Under the pieces are notes generated by a model. It was not told the DNA's origin and searched no databases. It saw only the letters and a program-made list of their open reading frames with translations. A stretch of DNA of 64,000 bases from Ooceraea biroi. Taxonomy: Eukaryota; Arthropoda; Insecta; Hymenoptera; Formicidae. Location of the stretch: positions 900,874 to 964,873 of the forward strand of contig NC_039512.1 in the NCBI RefSeq assembly GCF_003672135.1, given 5' to 3'. Shown in pieces: positions 14,101 to 26,358 of the stretch. The position numbers and the translations under genes are program-made. Numbering within the stretch: the stretch's first letter is position 1; each line of letters begins with the position of its first letter.

Positions 14101-15155
14101 TCAGATCGCGAATAATCGCAAGAGATAAACATATTATATTAATATATCGTTTCGCGATTTCCAAGTACGATTATGCAATCTATAATATAAATCTTTTTTT
14201 CCGTGTGTTTTTCGTATTTAATAAAAGTGTTTAATGTAAGCGTGCCATATTCATTTTAATCCAGCGAGTTACTGCAATAAAGACGGCAACAACAGCTATG
14301 CAAACGAGAGTACGAAATAAGATACGACACAACATAGTGTGATGACGCATATGTCACGACGTATTTAGCCATCCTGATTGCGCCTCTTCACCGACTGGAC
14401 ATGTAGTAATAAGAGCCAAACATATACACACGGGTGCGAATTACACGCTTGTACGTGATAGAGTGAGCTTCTTCCTATACGTGTCTATTTCGTTGATTTT
14501 CAAAGGGTCAATATAGTTTCCGTGCACGGAATACCGTAATTAAGAGTCGTTGAAAACAGTGCATCGTGCAACGGTAACCTGGTGACTTTTTTACACGGAG
14601 TGGAGAGAAATATTGGCTCCATCGCTACCATTGTTTGCGTCACACTTGGCGCGATTTCAATTGGATTAGCCGGATCGTGAAACGCTTGTGTACAGGCTAC
14701 GTGTTTGCGAAAGCTTTCAGCACGATAACACCTAAATTTTTATTTCTTTGTTAGCTTAAGTGACACAAGACAAACAGGCGACCGAATATTTTATCGATAA
14801 CTATCCATCTATCGGTGATAGTACACGTTTTCTTCGATGATTGCGCAAGATGATAAAAGTGCACTTTGCATCCTGGCGAATGGACCGCGTTCGATGATTG
14901 CGAGTGGTGCTTCGCGCAAACTCTTCAGTCCGGTGGACAAATTTCGTGAAGGATGAGGCGTCTCTGGAGAAAAAGGCGCGCGGCAGATCGGTGAATGACT
15001 TTTCATTAAGGCTCGATTCATTCCTCATTTTTTTTTCTTTCTTCCCACTCTAGATGGTCACAGATAAATTACTGAATCTTTGGCACTTCTTTCTCACCCT
15101 CGAGCTCTTCACGGACAATTTAGCTGCGCAGCATCTTTCGCTCTCCTTCGCAGAA

Positions 15156-15158
<3 letters not shown>

Positions 15159-15194
<36 letters not shown>
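15159..15194. repeat. (CT)n microsatellite
   Basis: Around seventeen uninterrupted CT units, followed by further CT-rich sequence to about 15222. It is one of the longest pure dinucleotide runs in the window. Confidence 0.95.
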
Positions 15195-15197
<3 letters not shown>

Positions 15198-16755
15198 CCT
15201 CTCTCCTTTCTTCCCTCCTCTGCTCGATACAAACTTTTAAATAAGACGCTTCTGGGCGAATTGACTTCCTTCCAACGACGATGCCGCTTTGAGGGACTCG
15301 CTACCTCGTCTGAGCGCCCTCACCCCAGCCTGCACCTTCCTCTTCTTTGTTCCGTTCTGTTCCCCCTTGGAGGAGACGTCGGCTATCGAGTGCATGTCAT
15401 CAACATTGTTATTGTGGTATCAATTTCCGCCTGCGATTCCAATTACCCGGACTTGCCGCCGGTGTAAAATTCAGCCCTACGTCTGCGCGAACCCCAATGA
15501 AAACTCGGAACGAAGTTGAAACGAAACAAGTAATGGCGAGTTTATGAGGGAAAGAGTATTCCCTCTATAACGTAGTCGGTTGCCCTGCGGAATATTTTCT
15601 GAAATTGACAATAATACGTTTATTTCCCCCGTCAACTATTCCACGTAACGTAACTTGCGTTTGCAAGCAACTTTGTGCTTTACGTGCATCGTTCCCAGCT
15701 TCTAGCCTCCTCCACTTTTTCATTGTGTGTGCGCGCACGCTTTCATGCAAATTTAATATTTTTACATTTCAATTCTTCTATTCAAATCATGCATACTTAT
15801 TACCGTTTTTGTCATTTTTTCTGTTCAAATATTTATTCGCCAATTTATAATTTATGTGTTATGATTATCTCTGACTGATCCTTTCAGACATTAAATACAA
15901 CAGAATTAATTTGTATAGGATGCTACACTTTTGACCCGTGTAATTTCGAAATGTTTGCAATATTTTGTCAAGAAGCGCTCTGAGCGAAGCAATCAGTCAG
16001 TCGACAGTCAGAATTTCTAAAGATAACATTAGCAAAACGTTGGGGTCGACCCAGGTCGGAGAATGTGACTTGAAAGTCACTTGTCTTCCACTAATTAGAG
16101 TAGAGTGCTCTACCATCTTTGTGGCTCTAAAGCATATGCGAACTTTACGCAAAGTGCAGAAGGAGAAAGCACATAACGTATCTACCATTCGTCGAAATTA
16201 TCCGTCGGATGTGCTCGAGAAATTTCTATATACATGACACTCGTAACACGTGCAAATTTCATGTTACGCATGTTGCGCTTCATTTCAATATTCTTTTTAT
16301 AAATGCACAAAAGCATTGAAAATTAATCAGTATTCTTGAAAATATTCAGCTAGGACAAACATTCTTGGTGCTGCTACATCTCTCTCCTTGGGTAGATCGA
16401 TTTCGCTATTTGGTTATCCGACAGCTTCGGAATTCAGGCCGAACCCGTGGGACAAGTGAAATGGGATCACAGTGGCTTGCTTTCGGGATGACAGGGGGAT
16501 AGAGCGGAAGGGGCGGCACGAAAGTTTGGACGATTTCATGAATCACAAATGAGGGACGAAATGACATTAAACTCGCGGACATTCGCGCACGCATAACCAG
16601 CTGGCGAGCGACGTAAGGTGGTGCGTCGCGTGGGGAGGATGGGCTACATCCTGCGATATCATCTCGCGTGAAAGTACCCTTATGGTGTTATCAGCATTTA
16701 CGGCCGCTGTTTGTCGCTAAATGTGCATTGAAACGAATGTGCCATTACCCTCACG

Positions 16756-16790
16756 CTAATTCAGCCTTATGTTCTTTGTTCCAGGTAAGT
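16756..16790 (+). promoter_or_regulatory. recursive splice (ratchet) site, candidate 1
   Basis: A 3' splice site and a 5' splice site are fused with no exon between them. The pyrimidine-rich GTTCTTTGTTCCAG ends at 16784 and GTAAGT starts at 16785. A branch-point-like CTAAT lies at 16756-16760, about 25 bases upstream of the AG. This matches the recursive-splicing consensus known from long insect introns, where one lariat step regenerates a 5' splice site for the next. By chance the 12-base core TTCCAGGTAAGT would be expected about 0.004 times per strand in 64 kb of evenly composed sequence; it occurs twice on this strand. No host-gene exon is visible, so the gene is unknown. It could be a coincidence or a degenerate exon, but the second site with the same design argues against that. 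Confidence 0.7.
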
Positions 16791-16867
16791 TCGGTAATCG
16801 TGCTACGGGGAGTACCTTCGGGGGAGGGGGGGATACCCGACACTTTAGTTCTCCTTAGTGTCATGGG
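16785..16867 (+). other. candidate cryptic recursive-splicing exon 1 (83 bp)
   Basis: Downstream of the first ratchet site the next good 5' splice site is ATGGG|GTGAGT, with GTGAGT at 16868-16873. Recursive sites are known to be defined through exon definition using such a downstream 5' splice site, giving a short cryptic exon that is normally skipped. Here it would be 83 bases, not a multiple of three, so retaining it would shift any reading frame. The interval holds three G-rich blocks (about 16807-16810, 16820-16824 and 16826-16832) that could form a G-quadruplex or act as splicing enhancers. Confidence 0.45.
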
Positions 16868-18400
16868 GTGAGTTTTTGCGCGACGTATACCGCCCGAGTG
16901 TCCTTTATGTTTCGCGTCCGCGGAGATTTCTCTGTAAATACGCGCGGACGCAGCAGATAAGGACCTACTTACGAAACTTAATTTGGAAGGAACTTTCGGG
17001 ATAGATGGTATTGAAATTCGAGTTTCGTCTTGTATCACTTTGCATAAAATCGTGGAGGCAGGATGTTATTCCACAATTCCGGTAACTGGGTCAAAATTCT
17101 GCACGGAGAGCGTAACGGCAAATTTCTAGAATTCTCAATTTCAGTAGAAATCTTCTTGCGAGAACATTTCACGCATTTATGTGTTACTTTTTTGTAGGTT
17201 TATCCGCGATAAGTAATTACGACAAGTTTCATATGTGTTACGACAGGTAACCGAAATAACAACGAAAAATGATGTCGTAAAATACCGACGTTCTCTTTCC
17301 AAGTACGAATAGCGCAAGAATACGTTCCAGATACACTAAAGGGACGATAAACAATTTTATATGGCTGTTAAAGATCCGAAATAGATAAAAGTACATACCA
17401 TGGAAGCCTACCGCGCGTGCGAACGCACGCAGCTGTTTTTCTTTTATTATATGTTCTGTAAGAGTACTATATACTGTACCATATATTAGTATATATACGC
17501 ACACATATTAGAAGATTCCACAATTTGTATCTATATTATACTTGCCTTTATATTGTAGTTGCATTTTTTTATATCTCGACAATCTTCCTCGCTACGTTTA
17601 AAATGCAGCAAAAATTCCCAGAGAAGCCAGAAAGATATAATTGCTTTTACTTGCGGATCACACTAATCGTCTCCACACAGATGATGCTCTATTTTTCTCT
17701 TCCGGAATTAAATCTTCGAGGTCTATCAAAATAAGTAAGAAAACGGCAGACAAGGATGTTTTTATTGGCGATGACACGTCGTATTCGTTCTCCGAATAAT
17801 TTACGGAGGAACCTGAACAAATACTTGCCGATACCTCGTATTATGCGATCACTTCTCGTCCAACTCTTTAGGTCAGCTGCTCCGAAGCTAGCTCGTACGA
17901 CTTCCGCACTTTCGGTCACTCGTTTCTCGCGACTTTAATGCTGTCTTTCGATGCGTGTGGCAGACAGTCGATGGTCACAGTCGATTGTTCGATGCTTCAA
18001 CTTTGCTTGACGGCACAATGGATCCATTTAGCCTATGGTTGGTCGTCTACTCGGAATCGTCGTCCTTCCGCGCTCCCGAACCGCAGAAATGTTTGCATTT
18101 ACCAGAGGTAGGTTGTGTGCGTTCCCGGTGAAAGCTTTTGGGGTTGTTCGAAGTGTCAACTCGGAATGCGTCCATCTATCGTACGGTATACAACACACAG
18201 CCATCAGGACGAGGACCAGTACCGGGACACTTTATCTTCGTATATCCAGAGAAATGCCGCTCGATCTCTCAAAAAAATTGTCCCAAAAGAAAGAAAAATC
18301 GAGATCTCGTATGAGTTAATCTGAAACTTGAAATATATATCATATTTCTAAAACGCTTTAGTACAATAGTCTACACGTCATCTTTAAAGAATAATCGTCG

Positions 18401-18451
18401 TCAGAACGTTATCTGGATTGTTCAGAACGCTATCTGGATTGTTCAGAACGC
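18401..18451. repeat. short tandem repeat, 21-bp unit x 2.4
   Basis: The unit TCAGAACGTTATCTGGATTG plus T occurs at 18401-18421 and again at 18422-18442 with one T-to-C change, then a partial copy runs to 18451. Because the unit is a multiple of three, the - strand reads as a repeating seven-residue peptide (LNNPDSV-like), but no gene surrounds it. Confidence 0.9.
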
Positions 18452-20553
18452 ACATAGCATTTTTTATACACTTTGCACAGATACTATCGTCACGCGTTAA
18501 GTGAGAAAAATTAATAATTAATGATAAATAATCGCTTTCAATGTAAGATTTTTGGCCTGAAGTGTAGATGCGAGAATCGAAACAATCATGCGAGAGCAAT
18601 CTGAGGAAAAGAATTGCTTATCGCAATTTTTCAGTGTTGTTATCGGACGCCCAGGCAGTACATTAGTTACACGAGACGTCTCGCGGCGGCGGTAACTAGG
18701 ATGATATTTTATCCTTTCCAATCCCGATGTATCCGAGGTAGCTAGCGCCTCGCGTAAATGCTGTTATTATGTTATCTCAATCCGGCAGGAGGGCGGCATC
18801 CATATGCAGGCGGCGCGCCCACCGCCGGTATCGGACGAGTTCAGCTCAGGCGGCGAGAAATTCGCGCATTATTTTTCCCGGTCTCATTTTTGTCGCGATT
18901 TTAACAACCTTCGTTACGGGAAGGGGAATTAGTATAATCTGTTGGCCGTCCTAATTAACGCTTAAAGCGCGGCGCCTTTTTCCCCCGCCTTACGGTTTTT
19001 CTCTCTTTCCGTCGTCGTTAATTCTTTCACGGGAGACCGTTAATTTTTATCAACCCCCCTCGTGGAACTTATACTTTCTACTTTATTTCTGGCGGAGATA
19101 TCCACCGGTAATAATGACTCGGCGGGGATATATTCTTCGTTGCTTGCTTACGCGATACGATATTGCCTCGTCGATGCGACGTGAGTTCGATAATCGCCGC
19201 ACTAAAGCACAAGCTACGGAAAGAGCGGGGGATCAAAGGGACTTTATAAGTAGATGCACTTTTGATCTCGGCAAGAGGCCGGTATCGAACATCGTTTAGT
19301 GGTTGTAAACTATATTTTCCTATCTCGCCGTTTAATTCGGGATTCGTTGAGCGTGCCCGTCGTGTGCCTCCCACATCGGAAGTAATCCGACGAGCGTCGC
19401 ATTCGACTGCCGCTCGAGACCCAAGATACCGCAGCTTTACGTGAAAGAAGCGTTTGCGTCCTCCCGGCGGCGTATTTCCGCACGGCATGCGGTGGTTAGA
19501 GGTACTCGATGCGGCTTGAAAATTGCGACGCGCGCACACTCGCCAGTAATCGAGATAGCGCGGAGGTTCAAAGGGGACCGTATAACTAAATACGCGTTCG
19601 GTCCTCGGGGTCAGAAGGGTGTGTAACGGACAATATTTCGTGGTGGTCCTCCAGCCAGCTTCCCGGCAATGACGGTGTTGTTCGGTGGTGCTGTTGTCGC
19701 ACGCGAGATACCTTGAGAGCCAGTCGGCCCTGCGCTTGCTGGGCTCCGAGTTCAGAGTCCGGCACATTAACGGAGATAGTGGCTCCGCTCAAACGTATAA
19801 TTGCGGGACGAGGCAATTGAGGGACTCCCTTGGGAACCGGGCTCCCGCAAATCCTCCCCCGTATCCCTGCTGCCCGGCAACTTGGAACCCCCTCAGTCCA
19901 CACGTTTCTCCCGACAAGCCTGCCTCGATAAGATGCCCCTTTCCTCCATTGAGTCGCCTCCGCACGACCGCCTCTATCTCTTCTCTCTCACGGCAGATAA
20001 CCGAAAACGATAATATTACGTGTCCAATCCCGCGCGTCAGCCCGGTCTCCACGTCTAGTCGCGATTATCCCTTGTCCTCGTACAGATTTTCGCTCCTTCT
20101 CGAGGTCCCCGTCTTCAAATCCTTCTATATGTCTTCCTTCTTCCGCGTCCCGTCGTCCGCGATAGCTCGCGTGTATGGCGCAGCGAAGCGACAGAGCGGG
20201 ATGACGAACTGCAATCGCATTTTAGCCGATAACAATGATGGCAAATAAAAAAAGAAAAAAACGGGAAAAACGCAACTGCACACTCGGGTCGATTTGGATT
20301 ACGAGCATCGATATAAAAAGAGAACAACCGAATAAATAACTCCGCGAGATGCATTAATGAACGATCCCATTCGTTTCGCGCTCCAATCATCCAGTGTTAT
20401 TTATTCCTTTGATGTACGGTATTCCGTCATGCGCCATCGGCGAATTTACCGCTGCAACCGTATTTCGACGAATGTAATATAATGAAATGTGTAGCTTCCA
20501 GCGGTAATACGTTGAACGATAGCCGCGTTACGCTGCGCCGTCGATTGGAGGTT

Positions 20554-20565
20554 GGGGGGGGGGGG
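20554..20565 (+). repeat. poly-G run (12 bases)
   Basis: Twelve consecutive G residues. Long G runs are uncommon and are prone to sequencing length errors. Confidence 0.9.
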
Positions 20566-23505
20566 CATGTTTTAATGGAGCGCCCGAAACTTCCGCGCAG
20601 ATAACTGGTGCGCTGCCCTCGGAAATTCCGGGCATATCGTCCTAATTTTCTGCGCACGTGGCTAATGAGGTACGGCCGTGCTCACTCACGAGCTACGCCC
20701 CGCCGCTCTGTCACTCTGATCGTGCATAATACACCGGCTAAGTTACGGAGAAGCTATATAACTAATTATACACTATTACGCGCCTGATTTCCCCGCGGAC
20801 GAAAAATAGAGGAAATATATCAGAAAGCCTCCGACGAGAGTAATAAGCGCCATTAAGATCCGCCACCCTACGTTCTCGTCCTCCTCCTCCCGTCTTCCGC
20901 CGCGTAGCGCGAGAATCGAGGATGAGGGAACGGGAAGCGCGTAAAGAAAAACGAACGAAAGAACGGAAAGAGGGAAGGGGAGGGCACAACGTGGCGGAAA
21001 GAATACGGAGAGAACAGCTCGTTCCCTCGCCGACCAGAGCGGCCTTCGGGTAGCATCGTGGATTGCTTATTAATGGCTGTACTTCATCCAATTAGAATAA
21101 ATTACCGCTACTCCTTTCGGATGCTGCGCGTTCCGGCGTCTCAAACGAGCGGCCGAGGGGAGGAATTCGATTCGTGGAAATACCATCGCCGTGCTCCACC
21201 CAATACGTTCTTCGTCGGCATTTCCTTGCTGCGTCCTCTCTAATCACTCTTGCCAATGTGAATTGAGCGCGTTAATTCGGAAACAAGCGTACGAATTTAT
21301 CTGAGATTTCGTGCCAGCCAAATCGCACGTTCCATCAATGATTCGACGAGTTCTCAACGATTTATCGCGACCATGGATTAGCTTTATTAATAGACTTTAA
21401 ACATTTTCGTACGTTATTTAACGCGGCTCGCGGCTTATCGCTCCTCGCGTCAATTCGTGGCCTCGTTTAAGATCGTTGCTTGATTGCAATTTTGATTGTA
21501 GCGCTGCGCACGGTTGTCTTATCGGATTTAGCCGGGGTCTAGACTCGAGGCGAGGGGGTGAAGCGAATACGCCGGTTAGGTGGAAAGTTAAGGTTGGGTC
21601 TTTACTTAACCGTAATCGGAAGATATTGCCGGCAGCACTGTACCAAGGGCACTTTACCAGCCGCCTTAAGAAAGCACTAGCTTCGCGAGGCCCGGTAACG
21701 CCGCTCCGGACCGTTATTAAAAGAACCCCCTTTATCTCAACCCCTCCTTCTTTCTCTCTTCCTCTTCTCTGCCTGTACCTCCTCTTTCTTCTTCTTCTCT
21801 CTTCCTCTCTTTTTATCGTTTTTCTCTTTCTTCGTCCTTTGCTCAGATGCCGCTTGTAGTCACTGCCGTTTTCCTTTGAACCTACCGTGACTAAGAGTAT
21901 TTCTATGTCAACCTTTGTACTTTTTAGCGAAGGACCTACGGTGCCGATGGGTCTACTATGTGCGCCTCCGTAACGTCGCAAGGCGACGTCCGTTTCAGCG
22001 AGCATCCGCGCACCTTAATGGCGCTTCTTAATTTCTCGGTGTGACTCGGGATCTCGAAATGGTTACGGACGAGATGCAGCAACAGGAGATTGCAGCATCT
22101 CTCCGCAGGGACAGATACCGGAATAACGGGTCGGCGACGCGTCTCATTCGCCGCTCACCTTCCTTTTAATAAACTCCCTTTCTTTTTAATTACGCTTTAT
22201 TCCGCAAGCGCACGACGCGTTTTACTCGGTAACGCGGGAAGGGAAGGACTGTCGTGGAAATTCTGACGTGCAAGTGTAGAGATGACTAATGGAGTTTTTA
22301 TATAATCCGTTGTTAAACGTCACCGGGGTCACGCCGACTCGCGTTTTTCACGCTGAGCGCTACCGGAAATTTCGCATTTGATCATACCGTGCTGACTACC
22401 TCCGCGGTGCGACGTTAGAAAGTTGACACTTCCGGGTCGCGCACCCGATGCCCATAAATTCCCGCCGCGACGACACTTTTCATCAGGCTCTGATTACTTA
22501 TTCACGCGCCGACGAACGCGGCGATCGAAGAGGGCGTATGAGTGGGTGTATGTGTGGACGTGTGCGCGACCTGCTTGCAACCCGGCGCTGCCACTGTGAT
22601 TGATAATAATGCAACTACGACGTCAACGCTATAGCGGCGTTATTACTAAAACATTGTTTACGGGAGTAAAATGAAATTTTTGGATCACGGAATCGGAATT
22701 ATAATGGAAAGCCTGCAACCTGACAACGGTCGCACGACAAGCACACTCGTCACATCGACGAGAAGTTCAAAGTTCAAATCATCGTTGAGAATCGTCGAAA
22801 ACGTATTTCCGAGTTTGCCGTGCGCGAATAATGTTGATATTCGATATTGCTCGCGTGGGTGAGCTTCAAAAAGCTTTGCAGTCCTCCCTCCTTCGACTAC
22901 AGCCTTTGATTCCTCCTCCTCTGGAAAACGATTTCGCGTTTGTGCGAATTTTTCTTTTCGGTTTCATATCTCGGCCAAATCCGCCGCAATTATTAATTAC
23001 GTTACGCGGTTTTGGAAGCGTCGAGCGGATTAAGTCCCGCCGCGTTAATACCCTTCGCTTGGTTGCCATGAAAATACCACCCGCCTCTTTCCCCTCTCTG
23101 GAAGATGAGGATCGTTAGATATTGACGAGTCTAAATAAATCCAGAGGATGACGACGGTTACCTATCGACGAATACAGGACTCGTATTTTTACGCCGACGT
23201 CCAGAATGTATTTATGAAATGTTTGTACGTTTTACAGTTTTCCTAGACACTGATGTAGTTGCGCACAGAGAGCGAATACAACTGTGTGTGCGTGTACGAG
23301 ACCTTATTCTGTAGTGTAGCAACGGTTACATCGCATGCAGAAACGAGAGGGTCCCTTGTCGTCACCCGTTTCACCTCTGTTGGCTGTGTCCTTTTCACCT
23401 CCCCTCATTCTCTGTCTTGTTCCTTGAGAGAACGACGACGCGACACCGTGCGACTGCCTGCGACTGTCCCATCACCTCCGTGCGCTCCCGTTTCTTCGTC
23501 GTTGT

Positions 23506-23526
23506 GTCGTCGTCGTCGTCGTCGTC
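23506..23526. repeat. (GTC)7 trinucleotide repeat
   Basis: Seven perfect GTC units in a C/T-rich surrounding region (about 23340-23600). No coding frame is supported around it. Confidence 0.9.
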
Positions 23527-26025
23527 ACTCTCCCCGCGCTGAGTTCCCTCAACTTGTCCCTGAAATACAGGCTACACAACTATCATATTCTCCTTCTTTA
23601 TTTTTTTGCGGCGCTGTCATGTGGCGCCATATATTTCGACATTTCATATTCCCTATTCCCTACGTGCGCGTCTACGTGCGATGAGATATAGTGTGTGTCA
23701 ACCTTGCAGATGTCCGAGCGTCATTTACAACAAGTTATCGCTGCTACTTTTTATACGCATGCAGTGTTACGTTCGCTGCAAGGAACTTTGTTATGCACTA
23801 TATTCCCTGTGTATATTTTGAGAATTAAAAACCGCAATTAATGGCAAGTTCGTGATAAAGTCAACCAAGAAAATCGACCAATTGTTCTTCGTTAAAAATC
23901 CTTTATTGCTGCCTGTTGGAAAAATACGAGACATTTATCATACAAATTCCGCACCTTTGAGGAACTTGTTTTTCTAGGAATTTCCTAGTTTCGCGTCACA
24001 TTTCACATGACAAAAGATAATGATTGCGAGTAGATATTTTTCCGCGACTCGACTCGGCGCGCTGGCAAGCTTCGCAAGCTCCGGAATAGCGGAGAAGAGG
24101 AGAACGGATTGAAGGTGCGTCCGCAGGCGAGTGGCGAAGAAAAAGGAAGAAGGGACAGAGATAGTTAGGGGGGTTGTTTGTCTCTGCTTCCGTCTACACG
24201 GCTTCGGCTGCGCCATTGAATCAAGTCGAACGGAGCCGCGGGCTGTTGTGTAAACTCCGGCCTTGATTGAAAAGCTCCGCACTCAAATATTGGATGATAA
24301 ATCAGAGAGTCCAGGGCTCCAGTATCCCGGATTGTGTGCCTTTCGCGAATGCTCATATAGGCGTATCCGTTCCGTGATTAGCGTACAAATACCTCGAATA
24401 GTCGAAAAGCAATGATCAGGATGTTCCGAAGCTAATTGCGCGGCAAATAGTACACCGGCGCCGCTATTTGCGGCGATATAGTTCTGTACGAGCTGCCGCG
24501 CTCGCTGAATTATTCATAAGCGCCGTCTCGCGCTTCGCGCATCGTTACGTCTCTCGGCCGCCCCGACTTATGTCATTACGCATTGGACGGCACGAATCAG
24601 GTTATCTTGGTGCATCTGGTCTCGCAGATCGTCCCAAGACTCGTTTCCAGGACGCGGATCCGCCGGCAGACGAATTCGTTCTATTCGCGAGCTCGCAAAA
24701 ATCGGTACATATCGAAGCATATCGAATGGAAATCAGTAGACAATGCCGTTGACGTACTGCGTACCACTCTCACGTCTCACGTATCCTTCGCCACACGCGA
24801 TTTCCGATCCCCGTGCCATCCTTGCCGCCACGTATTCTCTACGCTGTCTCGTCCTCTTTTTCCGTTTCTCTTTTCTGTTCGGTGTTCCTCTCTTTCTTTC
24901 CCTCGCTCGTTTTTCTTCGCATACCACTCGCGCATCCGAGCACATGTACAAGCGAGGACTTCCCCGAACATCTCTCCTCTCTCCCAGTCGCGGCATTGCG
25001 ACCGAGGTGGGCAGATACGGGGCACGAGGAGACGGGGTTGTGTGCCATAGTAGTCTCTCGTCTCCTATTTCCCGGCAATTCCACGTCGTTCACAAATTAT
25101 CCCCTTCGCGCGCACACCGTACGAAAGTGGCGGAGCTCGTCCGACATCGTCGCCAACGCCGCCCCTACTCGGAAAAGGGTGACAGTCCCTGAGAATGGCG
25201 ACGGTGCCGGCTCATATTTAGCCATCGTATAAATCCGGCTCCGGCTTCAAGGAGAGGTTTAATTTTACACGGAGGTTGCAGAGGCCTTGTATGTCGAGGT
25301 AACATGCGAGAGAGTGAGAAAGAGAATCTCGTGAAGCACGGTGCGAGATCACCGACACACCGACCTAACGACCCATCTTCGTGTATACGCTGGTCCACTG
25401 ACCCGAGAATCCTGATTTTAATCAAACAACGGAGATCCCCCTCCTTAGATCAGTGACAAATTAATTCCTACTCTGGGCAGGTTTAACTCTTGATTAGATT
25501 AATAATTCTGATATTTTTTATCGTTCTGCTGATTTGTTTATTTGATAAGGATTCAATTTGTATCAATGTAATTATGTATATGTCAGATATATCTAGTCTG
25601 ATAATATCGTTACATTATCTGCTTATCGAATATTTTAATGAGTAATGTCTCTTTTGTACACTTATTTTCGAATTAAATTTAAATATAAATTTACTGTTAA
25701 TTTGGCTGTAGGTACGTACGTCGTATGTACGTGACACGGAATAGAACATACTATGCACAGGAAATACTATCTGCACATTTACACCGTGTGGATATACAAG
25801 AAGAAATTTATAATATTACACCACTTGTATATGTACCCGAACAAGACGACGGTTTACATGCACTAATCTCGTTAATACCTTGGTAGTCGCTTGAACGTCC
25901 TCCGAGGAATGTGAGCTCCGCGCGGGAAAGATAATGAAATGAAATACGCTAGAAATATTTAATAAATTTCCGCGGCTCGGGAGATGCTTCTCCGTGGCAT
26001 CCTGGTCCTTAGTAAATTCTCTGCT

Positions 26026-26358
26026 TCAGGTATTCTGCACGCAGATTAGTGTCCCTTCGTCATTCCTTGTAGTTCCTTCATCTCCTGATTTCGTGTTTTG
26101 AGAGCCTTCCGCTTTATCTTTAAAAATGCACGTACTTCCGTAATGGTGGTACTTCTCACCGACTTGACGAGTACAAAAAGTCCCTGATGGATCTGGACTA
26201 TGCAGACAAACATGGATTCCAACACTTCCGCACATTTGACTTGCGATTCGCTGTTCAAACATACATTCAAATTCGACAAGGGCGCTTGTTTTTGACGATC
26301 TCTCTATCCGTTTGTTTTCTCCTTGAGTGTCTTCTCGGGGAGGCGAAGCTGCGATCAC
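26026..26358 (-). pseudogene. possible decayed coding fragment, family not recognised
   Basis: Two overlapping - strand frames are open here, ending at 26026 and 26046. The second reads like a real helical protein over about 60 residues, with stretches such as VKCAEVLESMFVCIVQIHQG and TRNQEMKELQGMTKG. The first carries similar-looking residues upstream (ALVEFECMFEQRIASQ) before the second becomes convincing, which suggests a frameshift near 26230. I cannot name a family, and no splice sites frame it. It may equally be a chance open frame; the call rests only on protein-like composition. Confidence 0.2.

Larger units (their letters stand above)
7876..16755. other. non-coding stretch, no gene seen
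   Basis: I can support no gene. The segment contains a purine-rich stretch at about 8030-8130, a G-rich stretch at about 9755-9785, a CT repeat at 15159-15194, and a long AT-rich interval with little open frame from about 11600 to 13500. At 13511-13990 overlapping open frames on both strands look faintly protein-like, but they are broken by stops and I could not assign them to a family. The remaining open frames are short and have no recognisable motifs. Confidence 0.6.
16874..26025. other. non-coding stretch, no gene seen
   Basis: No gene can be supported. The longest open frame of the window lies here (229 codons, - strand, 19078-19767). It has no recognisable domain, signal peptide or consistent composition, and a frame of that length is plausible by chance given its GC content. 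Other content is a short tandem repeat at 18401, a G run at 20554, a C/T-rich stretch at about 21740-21850, a GTC trinucleotide repeat at 23506, and an AT-rich interval at about 25480-25850. Confidence 0.6.

Noticed and set aside
19078..19767. 229-codon open frame on the - strand, the longest in the window
   Set aside because: No domain, no compositional bias typical of a protein, and no splice or start context. A frame of this length is plausible by chance when both strands of 64 kb of moderately GC-rich DNA are considered.
25695..25717. GGCTGTAG|GTACGT junction
   Set aside because: No proper pyrimidine tract upstream; probably a chance AG|GT.
26015..26035. CTCTGCTTCAG|GTATTC junction
   Set aside because: The 5' splice-site half is weak, and the position lies at the edge of the antisense protein-like fragment.
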